Assembly: GCA_003702545.1 (NCBI GenBank)
Contig: REGK01000004.1
Location: 1-46,333 of the forward strand
Length of the DNA stretch: 46,333 bases
Direction: 5' to 3'
Source: Candidatus Nitrosopumilus sp.
GTDB lineage: Archaea > Thermoproteota > Nitrososphaeria > Nitrososphaerales > Nitrosopumilaceae
The position numbers and the translations under genes were made by a program. The stretch's first letter is position 1. Each line of letters starts with the position of its first letter. A model generated the notes under the pieces. That model saw only the letters and a program-made list of their open reading frames with translations. It searched no databases and had not been told where the DNA came from. Shown one piece after another: positions 8,879 through 18,157 of this stretch.

Positions 8879-10486
8879 ATGACCCAAGTAGTAGGTACTG
8901 CCACAACCGACAAGTTTTCTGCCCAACTCAAGAACTTTGGGATTAATCCATCCAAAGTACACAGAAATCTCACCACAGATGAGATGGTAACCCTTGCAGT
9001 TGAGAGAAAGGAAGGTGTGGTAAATTCCACAGGTTCCCTTTCAGTAAACACTGGAAAATATACTGGCCGTTCACCTGATGACCGATTTATTGTATATGAT
9101 GATAAAACCCATGAAACAATTGATTGGGGTAAAATTAACCATCAGTTCCCAAGTGGCAAATTTGAAAAACTCTTAGAAAAAATGAAAAACTTTGTTGACA
9201 ACAAGGAACTCTTTGTCTTTGACGGATTTGTTGGGGCTGATCCTGAAACTCGTTTACCAATTAGAGTAATCAATGATCATGTTTGGCAAAACATGTTCTC
9301 AAGCAATTTGTTTATCCGTCCAACAAGTGAAGAGTTAGAAAATCATGAACCCGAATTTACGATTCTTTGTATTAATGACTTTAAGGCAGACCCCGAGATT
9401 GATGGAACAAGAACTGATGTATTCATTCTCATTGACTTGACAAGAAAGATTGTCTTGATTGGTGGAACTGAATATGCCGGTGAAATGAAAAAGTCAATGT
9501 TTGGTGTAATGAATTTTCTCTTACCTGACAAAGGAATTTTCCCAATGCACTGTTCTGCAAACATTGGAGAAAAAGGTGATACTGCTTTGTTCTTTGGATT
9601 ATCTGGTACTGGAAAGACCACACTTTCAGCAGATCCTAACAGAAAACTAATCGGTGATGATGAACATGGTTGGTCTAACAACGGAACTTTCAACTTTGAA
9701 GGAGGATGTTATGCAAAATGTATCAATCTTAGTCAAGAAGCAGAACCAGAAATTTGGAATGCAATCAAACCTGGTGCACTCTTAGAAAATGTAGTTCTAA
9801 ATGACAACGTTCCTGATTATGATGATAATACTTTAACTGAAAACACTCGTGTTGGCTATCCTTTGGATTTCATTCCAGGTGCTGTAATTCCAAGTGTTGG
9901 TGGAAATCCTCAAGTGATTATATTTTTAACAGCAGACGCATTGGGAGTATTGCCTCCTGTATCTCGACTTACAAAAGAAGCTGCAATGTACCACTTTATG
10001 TCTGGATATACCAGCAAGCTTGCAGGTACTGAAAGAGGAATCAAAGAGCCAAAATCTGTATTCTCTCAATGCTTTGGAGCACCATTCATGCCTAGACCTG
10101 CCTCTGTTTACGCTAAATTGCTTGGCGAAAAGATTAACGAACACAACACTGTAGTCTATCTCATCAATACTGGTTGGTCTGGTGGCCCATATGGAGTTGG
10201 ACAGAGAGTCAAGATAAAGTACAGCCGTGCAATGGTTACTGCCGCACTTTCAGGTGGTCTTAATATTGTAAAGTACACTCACAATGATTTGTTTAATCTA
10301 GATGTTCCAACAGAAGTTGAAGGAGTACCATCTGAGATTTTAGATCCTAGAAACACTTGGATTGACAAGGACGCCTATGACTTGTCTGCAAAGAAACTAG
10401 CTCAAATGTTCGTTGAGAACTTTAAGAAGTTTGATGGAGTTTCACAAGAAATTATTGATGCTGGTCCAAAACCACCAAAACAATAA
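8879..10486 (+). CDS. pckA: Phosphoenolpyruvate carboxykinase (ATP)
   Basis: GKYTGRSPDDRFIVYD; FFGLSGTGKTTLSADPNRKLIGDDEHGW; NTGWSGGPYGVGQRVKIKYSRAM. Confidence 0.97.
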   Translation: MTQVVGTATTDKFSAQLKNFGINPSKVHRNLTTDEMVTLAVERKEGVVNSTGSLSVNTGKYTGRSPDDRFIVYDDKTHETIDWGKINHQFPSGKFEKLLEKMKNFVDNKELFVFDGFVGADPETRLPIRVINDHVWQNMFSSNLFIRPTSEELENHEPEFTILCINDFKADPEIDGTRTDVFILIDLTRKIVLIGGTEYAGEMKKSMFGVMNFLLPDKGIFPMHCSANIGEKGDTALFFGLSGTGKTTLSADPNRKLIGDDEHGWSNNGTFNFEGGCYAKCINLSQEAEPEIWNAIKPGALLENVVLNDNVPDYDDNTLTENTRVGYPLDFIPGAVIPSVGGNPQVIIFLTADALGVLPPVSRLTKEAAMYHFMSGYTSKLAGTERGIKEPKSVFSQCFGAPFMPRPASVYAKLLGEKINEHNTVVYLINTGWSGGPYGVGQRVKIKYSRAMVTAALSGGLNIVKYTHNDLFNLDVPTEVEGVPSEILDPRNTWIDKDAYDLSAKKLAQMFVENFKKFDGVSQEIIDAGPKPPKQ

Positions 10487-10487
10487 A

Positions 10488-12512
10488 CTATCTTCTTGCT
10501 AGAACAATACCTACTATTCCAATTATAATTACAGCACCTGCAATTATTCCCATCTGTCTTTCTGGAATATCAAAGTCTAATCTTTCTCTTTCATCAAGAG
10601 TTTTGATGTCTATGGTATTGTATGCACTTGATGTGTTTCCATTAACTCTAATTTTTGCATCAACCCAATATTCTGCATTTTCATAAACATCAATCGATGC
10701 AGATTTGTCTGGTGTTGCAGTTGTTGTATTGATTCTTCCATCTTCGCTGTTTGTAATTACAATTTTTGCAAAACTCCATTCTTCTGGATGGTAAATATCA
10801 AAGAACAGTTTCTCGTTTTGTTGAACTATTGAAATTGAACCTGATGTATGGTGTAAGATAAACGGAACAACATATTGTGTACCTTCATGACTTATCTTTA
10901 TTTTCCCTTCATGTTCTCCAAAGTTATTCTCTAACATACTCATCTTTACATTCAAAATATTTTCATTAACTAACTCTCCACTAAACCCTATGAATTCTGG
11001 TCCATCAAATGTAACATCAAATCCTCCCCATGTATCATCAAGTGATTTTAGTTGGAATTGTTTTTCAAAGACTTTATTGTCTGATGATGTTAGTGCAACA
11101 AAGTTTGGTGGTTCTATGATCAGTTTTGCATCAAACGCCTTTGCAATGTTTAGCCTTCCTGCCCCTGTTTCTTGTATGGAGAATTCATTACCATAGGCAT
11201 CAGATACAGGCTCAACTGTAGTTAATAGCAGTGACTTTATCTCATGATGGTGCAATTCTGGGTTTTTTTGCAGTAATAGGGCTGCTGCACCACTTACGTG
11301 GGGAGCAGCATAACTGGTTCCACTGGTAAAGTTGTATCCTGCATTGCTTTGTGTAGTATTGATGTATGCACCTGGCGCTACAATTTCTGGCTTGATGTAA
11401 AATGGTGATACTGGTCCTCTTGAACTAAAATGTGCAAGATAATCTGGATTAAAAAACAGATTCAATGTAGCTTGACCCCCATTAATTGACTCTACAATCT
11501 CTAGTCCTTCTTCTCTGTCAATTGATACTACTGGAATTCTAGGAGAATAGTCTGGTTCAATAAACTCGTGAATTAATTCTCCAAAGAAAATTCCTGGAAT
11601 GTTATTGTAAACAATCATTGCCTTTGCTCCTGCATTTGCAGCATTAGTTTCCTTTATTGAAAAATACAACAATTCTCCTTCAACATCACTACCTCTCTCA
11701 ACAATTAGTATTGCATCTTTGACATCAAGATCCTTTAACTCGTCTGCTTTTCCGTATCCCCCAAACACTAGTTTTCCAGAAACTGAATTTTCTGTCTTTT
11801 TGTTTCCTGCCATTGGAATTACAGTGTATGGCTTGTCATTTACTTCAAGTGTTGCAATCAAACTTGATGTAAGGTTGTTGTAAGTTGCACCAACTGTAAC
11901 TGAACCAAAGTTTTGTCCAGGACTTCCAATAGTTCCTAACCCTGGACCATCGTTTCCAGCTGCGGCAACAACAAAAATTTCTTTTTCTAGTGCTTGGTTC
12001 ACTGCTCTCTCAATCTTTGTGTTTGTTTTGTTTACTCCTAAACTGATATTGATAATATTTGCATCATCCTCAATTGCTTTTTCAATTGCCCTGATGATCA
12101 AATCTGATGATACCCCCTCTCCGTTTTCAGATACTTTGTAGGCAAGGATTTTTGCCTTGGGCGCAACACCTACTGCTTGTCCGTCTGCAGCTATGACCCC
12201 TGCAACCTGTGTACCGTGGCCGTTGTTATCCATTGGAGGTTGATCTTCTTGAATGAAGTTGTATCCTCCAACAACTTTTCCATCAGGACCCCACCCAAAC
12301 AGATCTGGATGATTAAAGTCGACACCAGTATCGATAATTGCAATCTTGATTCCTGTTCCATCTATTCCTTCTATCCTTGGAATATCAGTCCCAACAAATG
12401 GCACACTTTTTTCCAAGTATGTGTTAATTTGATTTTCAGAATCCATTACTTGAGTTAAAATAAATCCCATCAAAATTACAACAATAAAAGAAAAAATTGC
12501 TAAGAATTTCAC
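10488..12512 (-). CDS. Membrane-anchored subtilisin-like (S8) serine protease with PA-domain insertion
   Basis: Catalytic Asp IAIIDTGVDFNHPDLFG, His NGHGTQVAGVIAA, Ser SGTSYAAPHVSGAAALLL; PA-like insert; N-terminal hydrophobic segment and C-terminal TM followed by ARR. Confidence 0.95.
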   Translation of the reverse strand: MKFLAIFSFIVVILMGFILTQVMDSENQINTYLEKSVPFVGTDIPRIEGIDGTGIKIAIIDTGVDFNHPDLFGWGPDGKVVGGYNFIQEDQPPMDNNGHGTQVAGVIAADGQAVGVAPKAKILAYKVSENGEGVSSDLIIRAIEKAIEDDANIINISLGVNKTNTKIERAVNQALEKEIFVVAAAGNDGPGLGTIGSPGQNFGSVTVGATYNNLTSSLIATLEVNDKPYTVIPMAGNKKTENSVSGKLVFGGYGKADELKDLDVKDAILIVERGSDVEGELLYFSIKETNAANAGAKAMIVYNNIPGIFFGELIHEFIEPDYSPRIPVVSIDREEGLEIVESINGGQATLNLFFNPDYLAHFSSRGPVSPFYIKPEIVAPGAYINTTQSNAGYNFTSGTSYAAPHVSGAAALLLQKNPELHHHEIKSLLLTTVEPVSDAYGNEFSIQETGAGRLNIAKAFDAKLIIEPPNFVALTSSDNKVFEKQFQLKSLDDTWGGFDVTFDGPEFIGFSGELVNENILNVKMSMLENNFGEHEGKIKISHEGTQYVVPFILHHTSGSISIVQQNEKLFFDIYHPEEWSFAKIVITNSEDGRINTTTATPDKSASIDVYENAEYWVDAKIRVNGNTSSAYNTIDIKTLDERERLDFDIPERQMGIIAGAVIIIGIVGIVLARR

Positions 12513-12588
12513 AAATCTTCTAACGATTTTAACAAGTAAAAATGATTACCTGTAAACCAATAAATGGAATAAATTTCCAAATTCATTC

Positions 12589-13209
12589 ATGGGAAAATAC
12601 ACACTTCCTGAAATGCCATATGCTTATGATGCATTAGAACCTCACATTGACGCAAGAACAATGGAGATTCACCACACAAAGCATCATCAAACATACACTG
12701 ACAAACTAAATGCAGCTCTTGAAACATGTCCAGCTGAAATTCAAGACAAAGATATTCTTGACATCTTGTCTGATATCAATTCAGTACCAGAAGACAAAAG
12801 AGGTGCAATTAATTTCAACGGTGGTGGTTATGACAACCATAGGCTATTTTGGAATAACATGAAACCAAATGGAGGCGGAGAACCTGGAGGATCTATTGCT
12901 GATGCAATCAACGATTCCTTTGGAAGTTTTGCCGACTTCAAGGAGAAATTTTCATCCACTACAGCAGTAATTCAAGGCAGTGGTTGGGGATGGTTAGTAT
13001 ACAATCCTTCTTCTGGAAAGGTTGAGTACAAATCAATGCCAAACCAAACAAGTCCTAGAACTGAAGGATTAGTACCATTGTTAGGCTGTGATGTATGGGA
13101 ACACGCATACTACCTCAACTACCAAAACAAAAGACCTGCTTACATTGAAGCATGGTGGAATGTAGTTAACTGGGATGAGGTAGAGAACAGATTCTCTAAA
13201 GCAAAATAA
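12589..13209 (+). CDS. sod: Fe/Mn superoxide dismutase
   Basis: [69 protein letters not shown]. Confidence 0.97.
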   Translation: MGKYTLPEMPYAYDALEPHIDARTMEIHHTKHHQTYTDKLNAALETCPAEIQDKDILDILSDINSVPEDKRGAINFNGGGYDNHRLFWNNMKPNGGGEPGGSIADAINDSFGSFADFKEKFSSTTAVIQGSGWGWLVYNPSSGKVEYKSMPNQTSPRTEGLVPLLGCDVWEHAYYLNYQNKRPAYIEAWWNVVNWDEVENRFSKAK

Positions 13210-13291
13210 AGTTCATTCTTTATTTTTTATTCATTTTTTGATTCATTATCTATGAATGAATTTATAACCATAAGAGAGAGGCATGTTGTAA

Positions 13292-13729
13292 ATGAGTCAA
13301 GAACAAGCAGAGCAACTAATGCAACAAATGCAAATGCTTGAAACATATTTTGCAGATTTATCTCAAAGAGAAAACACATTCCTTGGTGTATTTAGAGAAG
13401 CAACTGCAGCTATTGAATCGATAAAATCTCTTAGTAAAAATACTGAATCTGATACCCTAGTTCCAATTGGACTAGGAACATATGTTCCAACAAAAATTTC
13501 ATCTGGTAGCAAAATAATTCTAAACATTGGTGCAGGAGTGGCAGTGGAAAAAGACTTTGCTTCTGCAATTAATTATCTTGAAGAGAGAATCAAAGAAATT
13601 GAAATTGCAATACAAGATACTGCAGCAAAAAAACAAGATGCTGCCCAAAGATTAGAGCAAGGTAAAGCACAAGTCAATCAAATGATGCAAGCCATGCAAC
13701 AACCTGGCCAACCTCCAAAATCAGGATAA
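13292..13729 (+). CDS. pfdA: Prefoldin alpha subunit
   Basis: Coiled-coil ends around LVPIGLGTYVPTKISSGSKIILNIGAGVAVEKDFASAINYLEERIKEIE; immediately precedes ftsY. Confidence 0.92.
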   Translation: MSQEQAEQLMQQMQMLETYFADLSQRENTFLGVFREATAAIESIKSLSKNTESDTLVPIGLGTYVPTKISSGSKIILNIGAGVAVEKDFASAINYLEERIKEIEIAIQDTAAKKQDAAQRLEQGKAQVNQMMQAMQQPGQPPKSG

Positions 13730-13732
13730 GCA

Positions 13733-15070
13733 ATGTTTGATAAACTTCGTAGTGCGTTTTCCAATGCAGCGAAAAGTTTTGGTGAAAAAGAACTCAATGA
13801 AAAAGACATTGAAGATATCCTCTTTGAATTAGAAATCTCACTTTTAGAATCTGATGTTGCAACTGAAGTTATTGATTCAATCAAAGATAATCTAAAAGAG
13901 AAACTTGTTGGTTCCAAAGTTGACAAAAAAGAAATTGAAAAATTTGTGAAAGATAGTTTGATTTCTAGTATTTCTTCACACTTTGATGCAGCAGGAGAAA
14001 TTGATCTTTTTGGAAAAATTAATGAAAAAAAGGAACAAGGTCAACCTTTTCTGATTTTATTCCTTGGAATTAATGGAACTGGAAAGACAACATCTCTTGC
14101 CAAAGTAGCACACATGTTACAACAAGAAAAATATTCTGTTGTTGTTGCAGCTGCTGACACCTTTAGGGCTGGTGCAATTGAACAATTGAGAGAACACACC
14201 AATCGACTTAACCTAAAACTTGTTGCTCAAAATTACAATTCTGATCCTGCAGCTGTTGCACGTGATGCAGTCTTGTATGCAAAATCTCACAAGACTGATG
14301 TTGTTTTGATTGATACTGCTGGAAGAATGCAAACAAGTGAAAATTTGATGCAGCAAATTGAAAAAATCACCAAAGTTGTAAATCCTGATCTAAAAATTTT
14401 TGTTGGTGACTCTTTGGCAGGAAATGATACTGTTAACCAAGCCCGTGAATTTCATGCACATACAAACTTCCATGGGTCCATTCTTACCAAGAGTGATGCT
14501 GATGCAAGAGGTGGTGCTGCTCTATCTATTGTTAAAGTCACATCAACTCCTGTAATGTATGTTGGAGTTGGACAAGAATATCCTGATCTAAAACCTTTTG
14601 ATAAGAAAATTTTCCTTGAAACTGTCTTTGGAAGTCTTGATGATGTTGACATAAAGAAAGAATCTGTCTCAGAACCAACACCAGAACCAACACCAGAACC
14701 AACACCAGAACCAACACCAGAACCAACACCAGAACCAACACCAGAACCAACACCAGAACCAACACCAGAACCAACACCAGAACCAACACCAGAACCAGAA
14801 CCAACATCTGATGATCCATTTGAAGGAATCAAAGATGATGAAATCACAACTTATTCAGATTTGTTTGACATTCCTCCTCCTGAAAATGATGATGAAGCTT
14901 TCAAACTAGGCAAAAAAATTCGTCAATGGATTAAAGATGGAAAACCTGAGCCCGGTAACGAGGATGAGGATGATGAAAAGTATGATGAAGAAGACAAAGA
15001 AGAGATTCACAAACATGATAAAGAAGAACCAAAAAAGAAAAAGCGTAGGTTCGGGTTCTTTAGAAGATGA
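13733..15070 (+). CDS. ftsY: Signal recognition particle receptor FtsY with long C-terminal extension
   Basis: NG domain: GINGTGKTTSLAKVA, AADTFRAGAIEQL, LIDTAGRMQTSENLM, TKSDADARGGAALSI; then EPTP repeats, acidic stretch and KKKKRRFGFFRR tail. Confidence 0.95.
   Translation: MFDKLRSAFSNAAKSFGEKELNEKDIEDILFELEISLLESDVATEVIDSIKDNLKEKLVGSKVDKKEIEKFVKDSLISSISSHFDAAGEIDLFGKINEKKEQGQPFLILFLGINGTGKTTSLAKVAHMLQQEKYSVVVAAADTFRAGAIEQLREHTNRLNLKLVAQNYNSDPAAVARDAVLYAKSHKTDVVLIDTAGRMQTSENLMQQIEKITKVVNPDLKIFVGDSLAGNDTVNQAREFHAHTNFHGSILTKSDADARGGAALSIVKVTSTPVMYVGVGQEYPDLKPFDKKIFLETVFGSLDDVDIKKESVSEPTPEPTPEPTPEPTPEPTPEPTPEPTPEPTPEPTPEPTPEPEPTSDDPFEGIKDDEITTYSDLFDIPPPENDDEAFKLGKKIRQWIKDGKPEPGNEDEDDEKYDEEDKEEIHKHDKEEPKKKKRRFGFFRR
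14672..14803 (+). repeat. Tandem 12-bp coding repeat (GAACCAACACCA)x10 plus a degenerate unit; encodes (EPTP)10-EPEP
   Basis: Ten perfect consecutive units 14672-14791, then gaaccagaacca. Confidence 0.97.
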
Positions 15071-15981
15071 AATTAAAAACAAAAAATTTACTCACTTTAG
15101 CGGAATTATCTCCAAAGGAATTTGTGGGACTAATCGATGATGCAATCAAACTAAAAAAGGAACTCAAGAAAGGTGGAAACAAACCCCTTCTAAAAAACAA
15201 AACACTAACAATGATTTTCCAAAAACCATCTACTCGAACACGAGTTAGTTTTGAAATTGGAATGTCACAACTTGGTGGTTATGCAGTTAATCTTTCATCA
15301 AATGACATGCAGTTGTCCCGAGGTGAATCAGTTGAAGATACTGCAAAAACTCTTTCAGGATACACTGATTGCATAATGGCTCGTGTTTATGATCATAAAT
15401 TGTTAGAACAACTATCTGAAAATGCAACCATTCCAATAATTAATGGACTCTCTGATTCTTTTCATCCTTGCCAAATCTTGGCAGATTTTATGACCATAAA
15501 AGAAAAGAAGAAAAAAATCAAAGGAATAAAGATCGCATGGATTGGTGATGGAAATAATGTCTGCAACTCTATGATTTATGGTGCAGCATTGGCAGGTGCA
15601 ACAATGTCTATTGCAACTCCAAAGGGCTTTGAGCCAGACAAAAAAACAGTCAAAGAAGCACAAAAATCAACCACTATAGAACTTACATCTGATCCTCTAA
15701 AGGCAGTAAAAAATGCTGATGTAGTCGTAACTGACACCTATTCTTCTATTCATGATAATGACCCTAAAAAGATCAAAAAATTCCTCCCAAAATACCAAAT
15801 CAATCTTAAATTGATGGATTCTGCAAAGAAAGATGCGATCTTTATGCATTGTCTTCCAGCAAAGCGAGATCAAGAAGTCACTTCATCAGTAATTGACGGT
15901 CCACAATCTGTTGTTTGGGATGAAGCAGAAAATCGTCTTCATTCTCAGAAGGCATTACTTGTCTCACTCATTCGCGCTTAA
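15067..15981 (+). CDS. argF: Ornithine carbamoyltransferase
   Basis: FQKPSTRTRVSFEIGMSQLGG; SDSFHPCQILADFMTIKE; HCLPAKRDQEVTSSVIDG. Confidence 0.95.
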   Translation: MKLKTKNLLTLAELSPKEFVGLIDDAIKLKKELKKGGNKPLLKNKTLTMIFQKPSTRTRVSFEIGMSQLGGYAVNLSSNDMQLSRGESVEDTAKTLSGYTDCIMARVYDHKLLEQLSENATIPIINGLSDSFHPCQILADFMTIKEKKKKIKGIKIAWIGDGNNVCNSMIYGAALAGATMSIATPKGFEPDKKTVKEAQKSTTIELTSDPLKAVKNADVVVTDTYSSIHDNDPKKIKKFLPKYQINLKLMDSAKKDAIFMHCLPAKRDQEVTSSVIDGPQSVVWDEAENRLHSQKALLVSLIRA

Positions 15982-15982
15982 C

Positions 15983-15997
15983 GTATATAAGAGCACG
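15983..15997 (+). promoter_or_regulatory. Probable TATA box for the rpl18 operon
   Basis: acgtatataagagc about 27 nt upstream of the rpl18 ATG at 16018. Confidence 0.55.
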
Positions 15998-16017
15998 TTC
16001 AAACTCGAATTCTATAC

Positions 16018-16500
16018 ATGGCCTATTCAAAAATATTGAGGAGACTGCGCGAGGAGAAGACCAATTACCGTAAACGTAGTACAATGTTGATGGGTAAGCG
16101 TGACTTTATCACTGTAAATATTACTAATGAAAATACTCAAGTCCAAATTCTAAAGCCTGGGATGACTGGAGACAAGGTTGTTGCATCTGCACATTCCAGA
16201 TATCTTCTTCAAAAAGGTTGGAAGGGTTCTAGAAAGAGCGTTCCAGCAGCATATTTGACTGGATACTTGGCAGGAAAGAAAGCCCTTGGACAAGGTGCAA
16301 AGGATGCAATCTTGTATACTGGAACTAAAAGATACACTCAAAGAATGGCAGCAGCTCTTAAAGGAGTAATTGATGCCGGTCTTGAAGTTCCAGCAAACGA
16401 AGAAACATTTCCATCTGAAGAAAGAATCAATGGCGAACATCTTACTGTTAAAAACGAAGTCTCTAAAATGAAATCTACAATTGATACTGAGGTAAAATAA
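16018..16500 (+). CDS. rpl18: 50S ribosomal protein L18 (uL18)
   Basis: RRLREEKTNYRKRSTMLMGKRDFITVNITNENTQVQI. Confidence 0.95.
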   Translation: MAYSKILRRLREEKTNYRKRSTMLMGKRDFITVNITNENTQVQILKPGMTGDKVVASAHSRYLLQKGWKGSRKSVPAAYLTGYLAGKKALGQGAKDAILYTGTKRYTQRMAAALKGVIDAGLEVPANEETFPSEERINGEHLTVKNEVSKMKSTIDTEVK

Positions 16501-17217
16501 ATGAGTCAAAAAACAGAAACTAAACCACAAGGTGGACCAAGAGGTAAAGGTACACCAACTTATGGCGGGGGTAGACCTGATGCCAAAGGTGGAGACAGAC
16601 CTAGAAGACCACGAAGAGAACCAGAAGAAGAAGTTTGGGTTCCAAAAACAATTCTTGGACAAAAAGTTGCATCAGGAGAAATTTCTTCACTAGAAGAAAT
16701 TATCGAATTAGGATTAAGAATTCAAGAAGCAGGAATTATCAAAAAGTTACTTCCTGACTTGAAGAGTGAAGTTGTTGATGTCGGAATTATCCAAAAGATG
16801 ACATCAAATGGTCAATCAACAAGATTCAAAGCAATTGTTGCAACAGGAAACGAGAACGGTTACTTGGGAATTGGACAAGGAAAATCAAAACAAATGAGAA
16901 TTGCAATTGAAAAGGCAACAAATGCCGCTTATCTTAACGTCAACCCAATCAAAATGGGATGTGGTAGTTGGGAATGTAGATGTGATCAAAAACACTCCGT
17001 ACCATTCAAGGTAAAGGGTAAGGGTGGTAGTGTTACAATTGAAATTATTCCTGCACCTCGTGGATTAGGTCTTGTAGCAGGTGGTAAAATTAAACGATTA
17101 TTGGAGTTAGCTGGTCTAAAAGATGCTTGGACTACTGCAAAAGGTTCAACACCTACAATGAACTCTACTTCAAAAGCTATCTTGGACTGTCTCAGACAGA
17201 CATTTAGTCAGGGTTGA
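16501..17217 (+). CDS. rps5: 30S ribosomal protein S5
   Basis: WVPKTILGQKVASGEISSLEEII; STRFKAIVATGNENGYLGIGQGKSKQMRIAIEKATNAAYLNVNPIKMGCGSWECRC. Confidence 0.97.
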   Translation: MSQKTETKPQGGPRGKGTPTYGGGRPDAKGGDRPRRPRREPEEEVWVPKTILGQKVASGEISSLEEIIELGLRIQEAGIIKKLLPDLKSEVVDVGIIQKMTSNGQSTRFKAIVATGNENGYLGIGQGKSKQMRIAIEKATNAAYLNVNPIKMGCGSWECRCDQKHSVPFKVKGKGGSVTIEIIPAPRGLGLVAGGKIKRLLELAGLKDAWTTAKGSTPTMNSTSKAILDCLRQTFSQG

Positions 17218-17223
17218 TGAGAA

Positions 17224-17691
17224 ATGGCAAACGCAGTACTAGTTGTTAGAATCAAAGGCCAAGCAGACTGTCCATATTGGGCATCAACTACAATGGACTT
17301 ACTAAAACTTGAAAGAAAATATCGTGCAGTAATTCTTCCTGCAAAAGACAACTTACTTGGAATGCTAAAAAAAGTACAACACTATGTTGCTTGGGTTGAT
17401 CTTGATGCAGAGTTAGCACAAGAACTCATTGACAAAAAAGCAAGAAAGTCTGGATACAAGAAAGTAACTCCAGAAGATCTTAAAGAATTAGGATATGCAA
17501 GTTCTGCAGAATTAGCTGCAGCATTAACTGAAGGAAAAACAATGTTATCAAAATTAAAACCACTAAAACCTTGGTTTGCATTAGCACCACCAAGACACGG
17601 ATTCAAGAGAAGTACAAAGAGATTGTATGGACAAAAAGGAATTCTTGGAAGAAACAAAGAACTCGCAACAATTGTTAGGAATATGATTTAA
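17224..17691 (+). CDS. rpl30: 50S ribosomal protein L30
   Basis: VLVVRIKGQADCPYWASTTMDLLKLERKYRAVILP; FALAPPRHGFKRSTKRLYGQKGILGRN. Confidence 0.95.
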   Translation: MANAVLVVRIKGQADCPYWASTTMDLLKLERKYRAVILPAKDNLLGMLKKVQHYVAWVDLDAELAQELIDKKARKSGYKKVTPEDLKELGYASSAELAAALTEGKTMLSKLKPLKPWFALAPPRHGFKRSTKRLYGQKGILGRNKELATIVRNMI

Positions 17692-17692
17692 C

Positions 17693-18157
17693 ATGGCAAC
17701 AAGATTAAGAAAAACAAGACGACTTAGGGGAGGACGCCACATGGGATGGGGCCAAGTAGGTCAACATCGTGCAAGTGGTCACAAAGGTGGTCTTGGAGTT
17801 ACTGGAATGATGAAACATCATTGGAGTACAACACTAAAAGATGAACCAGATCATTACGGCCATGATTCAACTAAACCACCTCACCCAAATATTACCAAGA
17901 AATGGGCTAGCGTCCGTGATCTTGATGACTTGTTTACTAAGTTCGGTAAAGAAGAAGGAGGAAAGAAAGTCGTAGACCTTGAAAGTGCAGGTTACGAGAA
18001 ACTCCTTGGCGGCGGAAAAGTATCAAACGCTTATTCTGTCAAAGTCACACAATACACTGCATCTGCAGAAGAGAAACTCAAAGCAGTTGGTGGAGAAGTA
18101 ATCTCTACTGCAAAAGAAAAATCTGACGGGGAAGAGGTAGTTACCGAAGATGGCTGA
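17693..18157 (+). CDS. rpl15: 50S ribosomal protein L15
   Basis: TRLRKTRRLRGGRHMGWGQVGQHRASGHKGGLG. Confidence 0.96.
   Translation: MATRLRKTRRLRGGRHMGWGQVGQHRASGHKGGLGVTGMMKHHWSTTLKDEPDHYGHDSTKPPHPNITKKWASVRDLDDLFTKFGKEEGGKKVVDLESAGYEKLLGGGKVSNAYSVKVTQYTASAEEKLKAVGGEVISTAKEKSDGEEVVTEDG

Noticed and set aside
8728-8962. Extended 5' part of the L32e ORF in the track
   Set aside because: The L32e family signal begins at the 8728 ATG; the extension overlaps the pckA start and is probably the divergent promoter region.
9926-10144. Minus-strand ORFs opposite pckA
   Set aside because: Shadow ORFs of a clearly coding gene.
14672-14803. CRISPR-like or regulatory tandem array
   Set aside because: Units are 12 bp with no spacers and lie in frame inside ftsY, encoding EPTP.
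14452-14847. Minus-strand ORFs with VGSG/VLVL repeats (14452-14847, 14538-14819)
   Set aside because: Translations of the complement of the FtsY EPTP repeat; artefactual.
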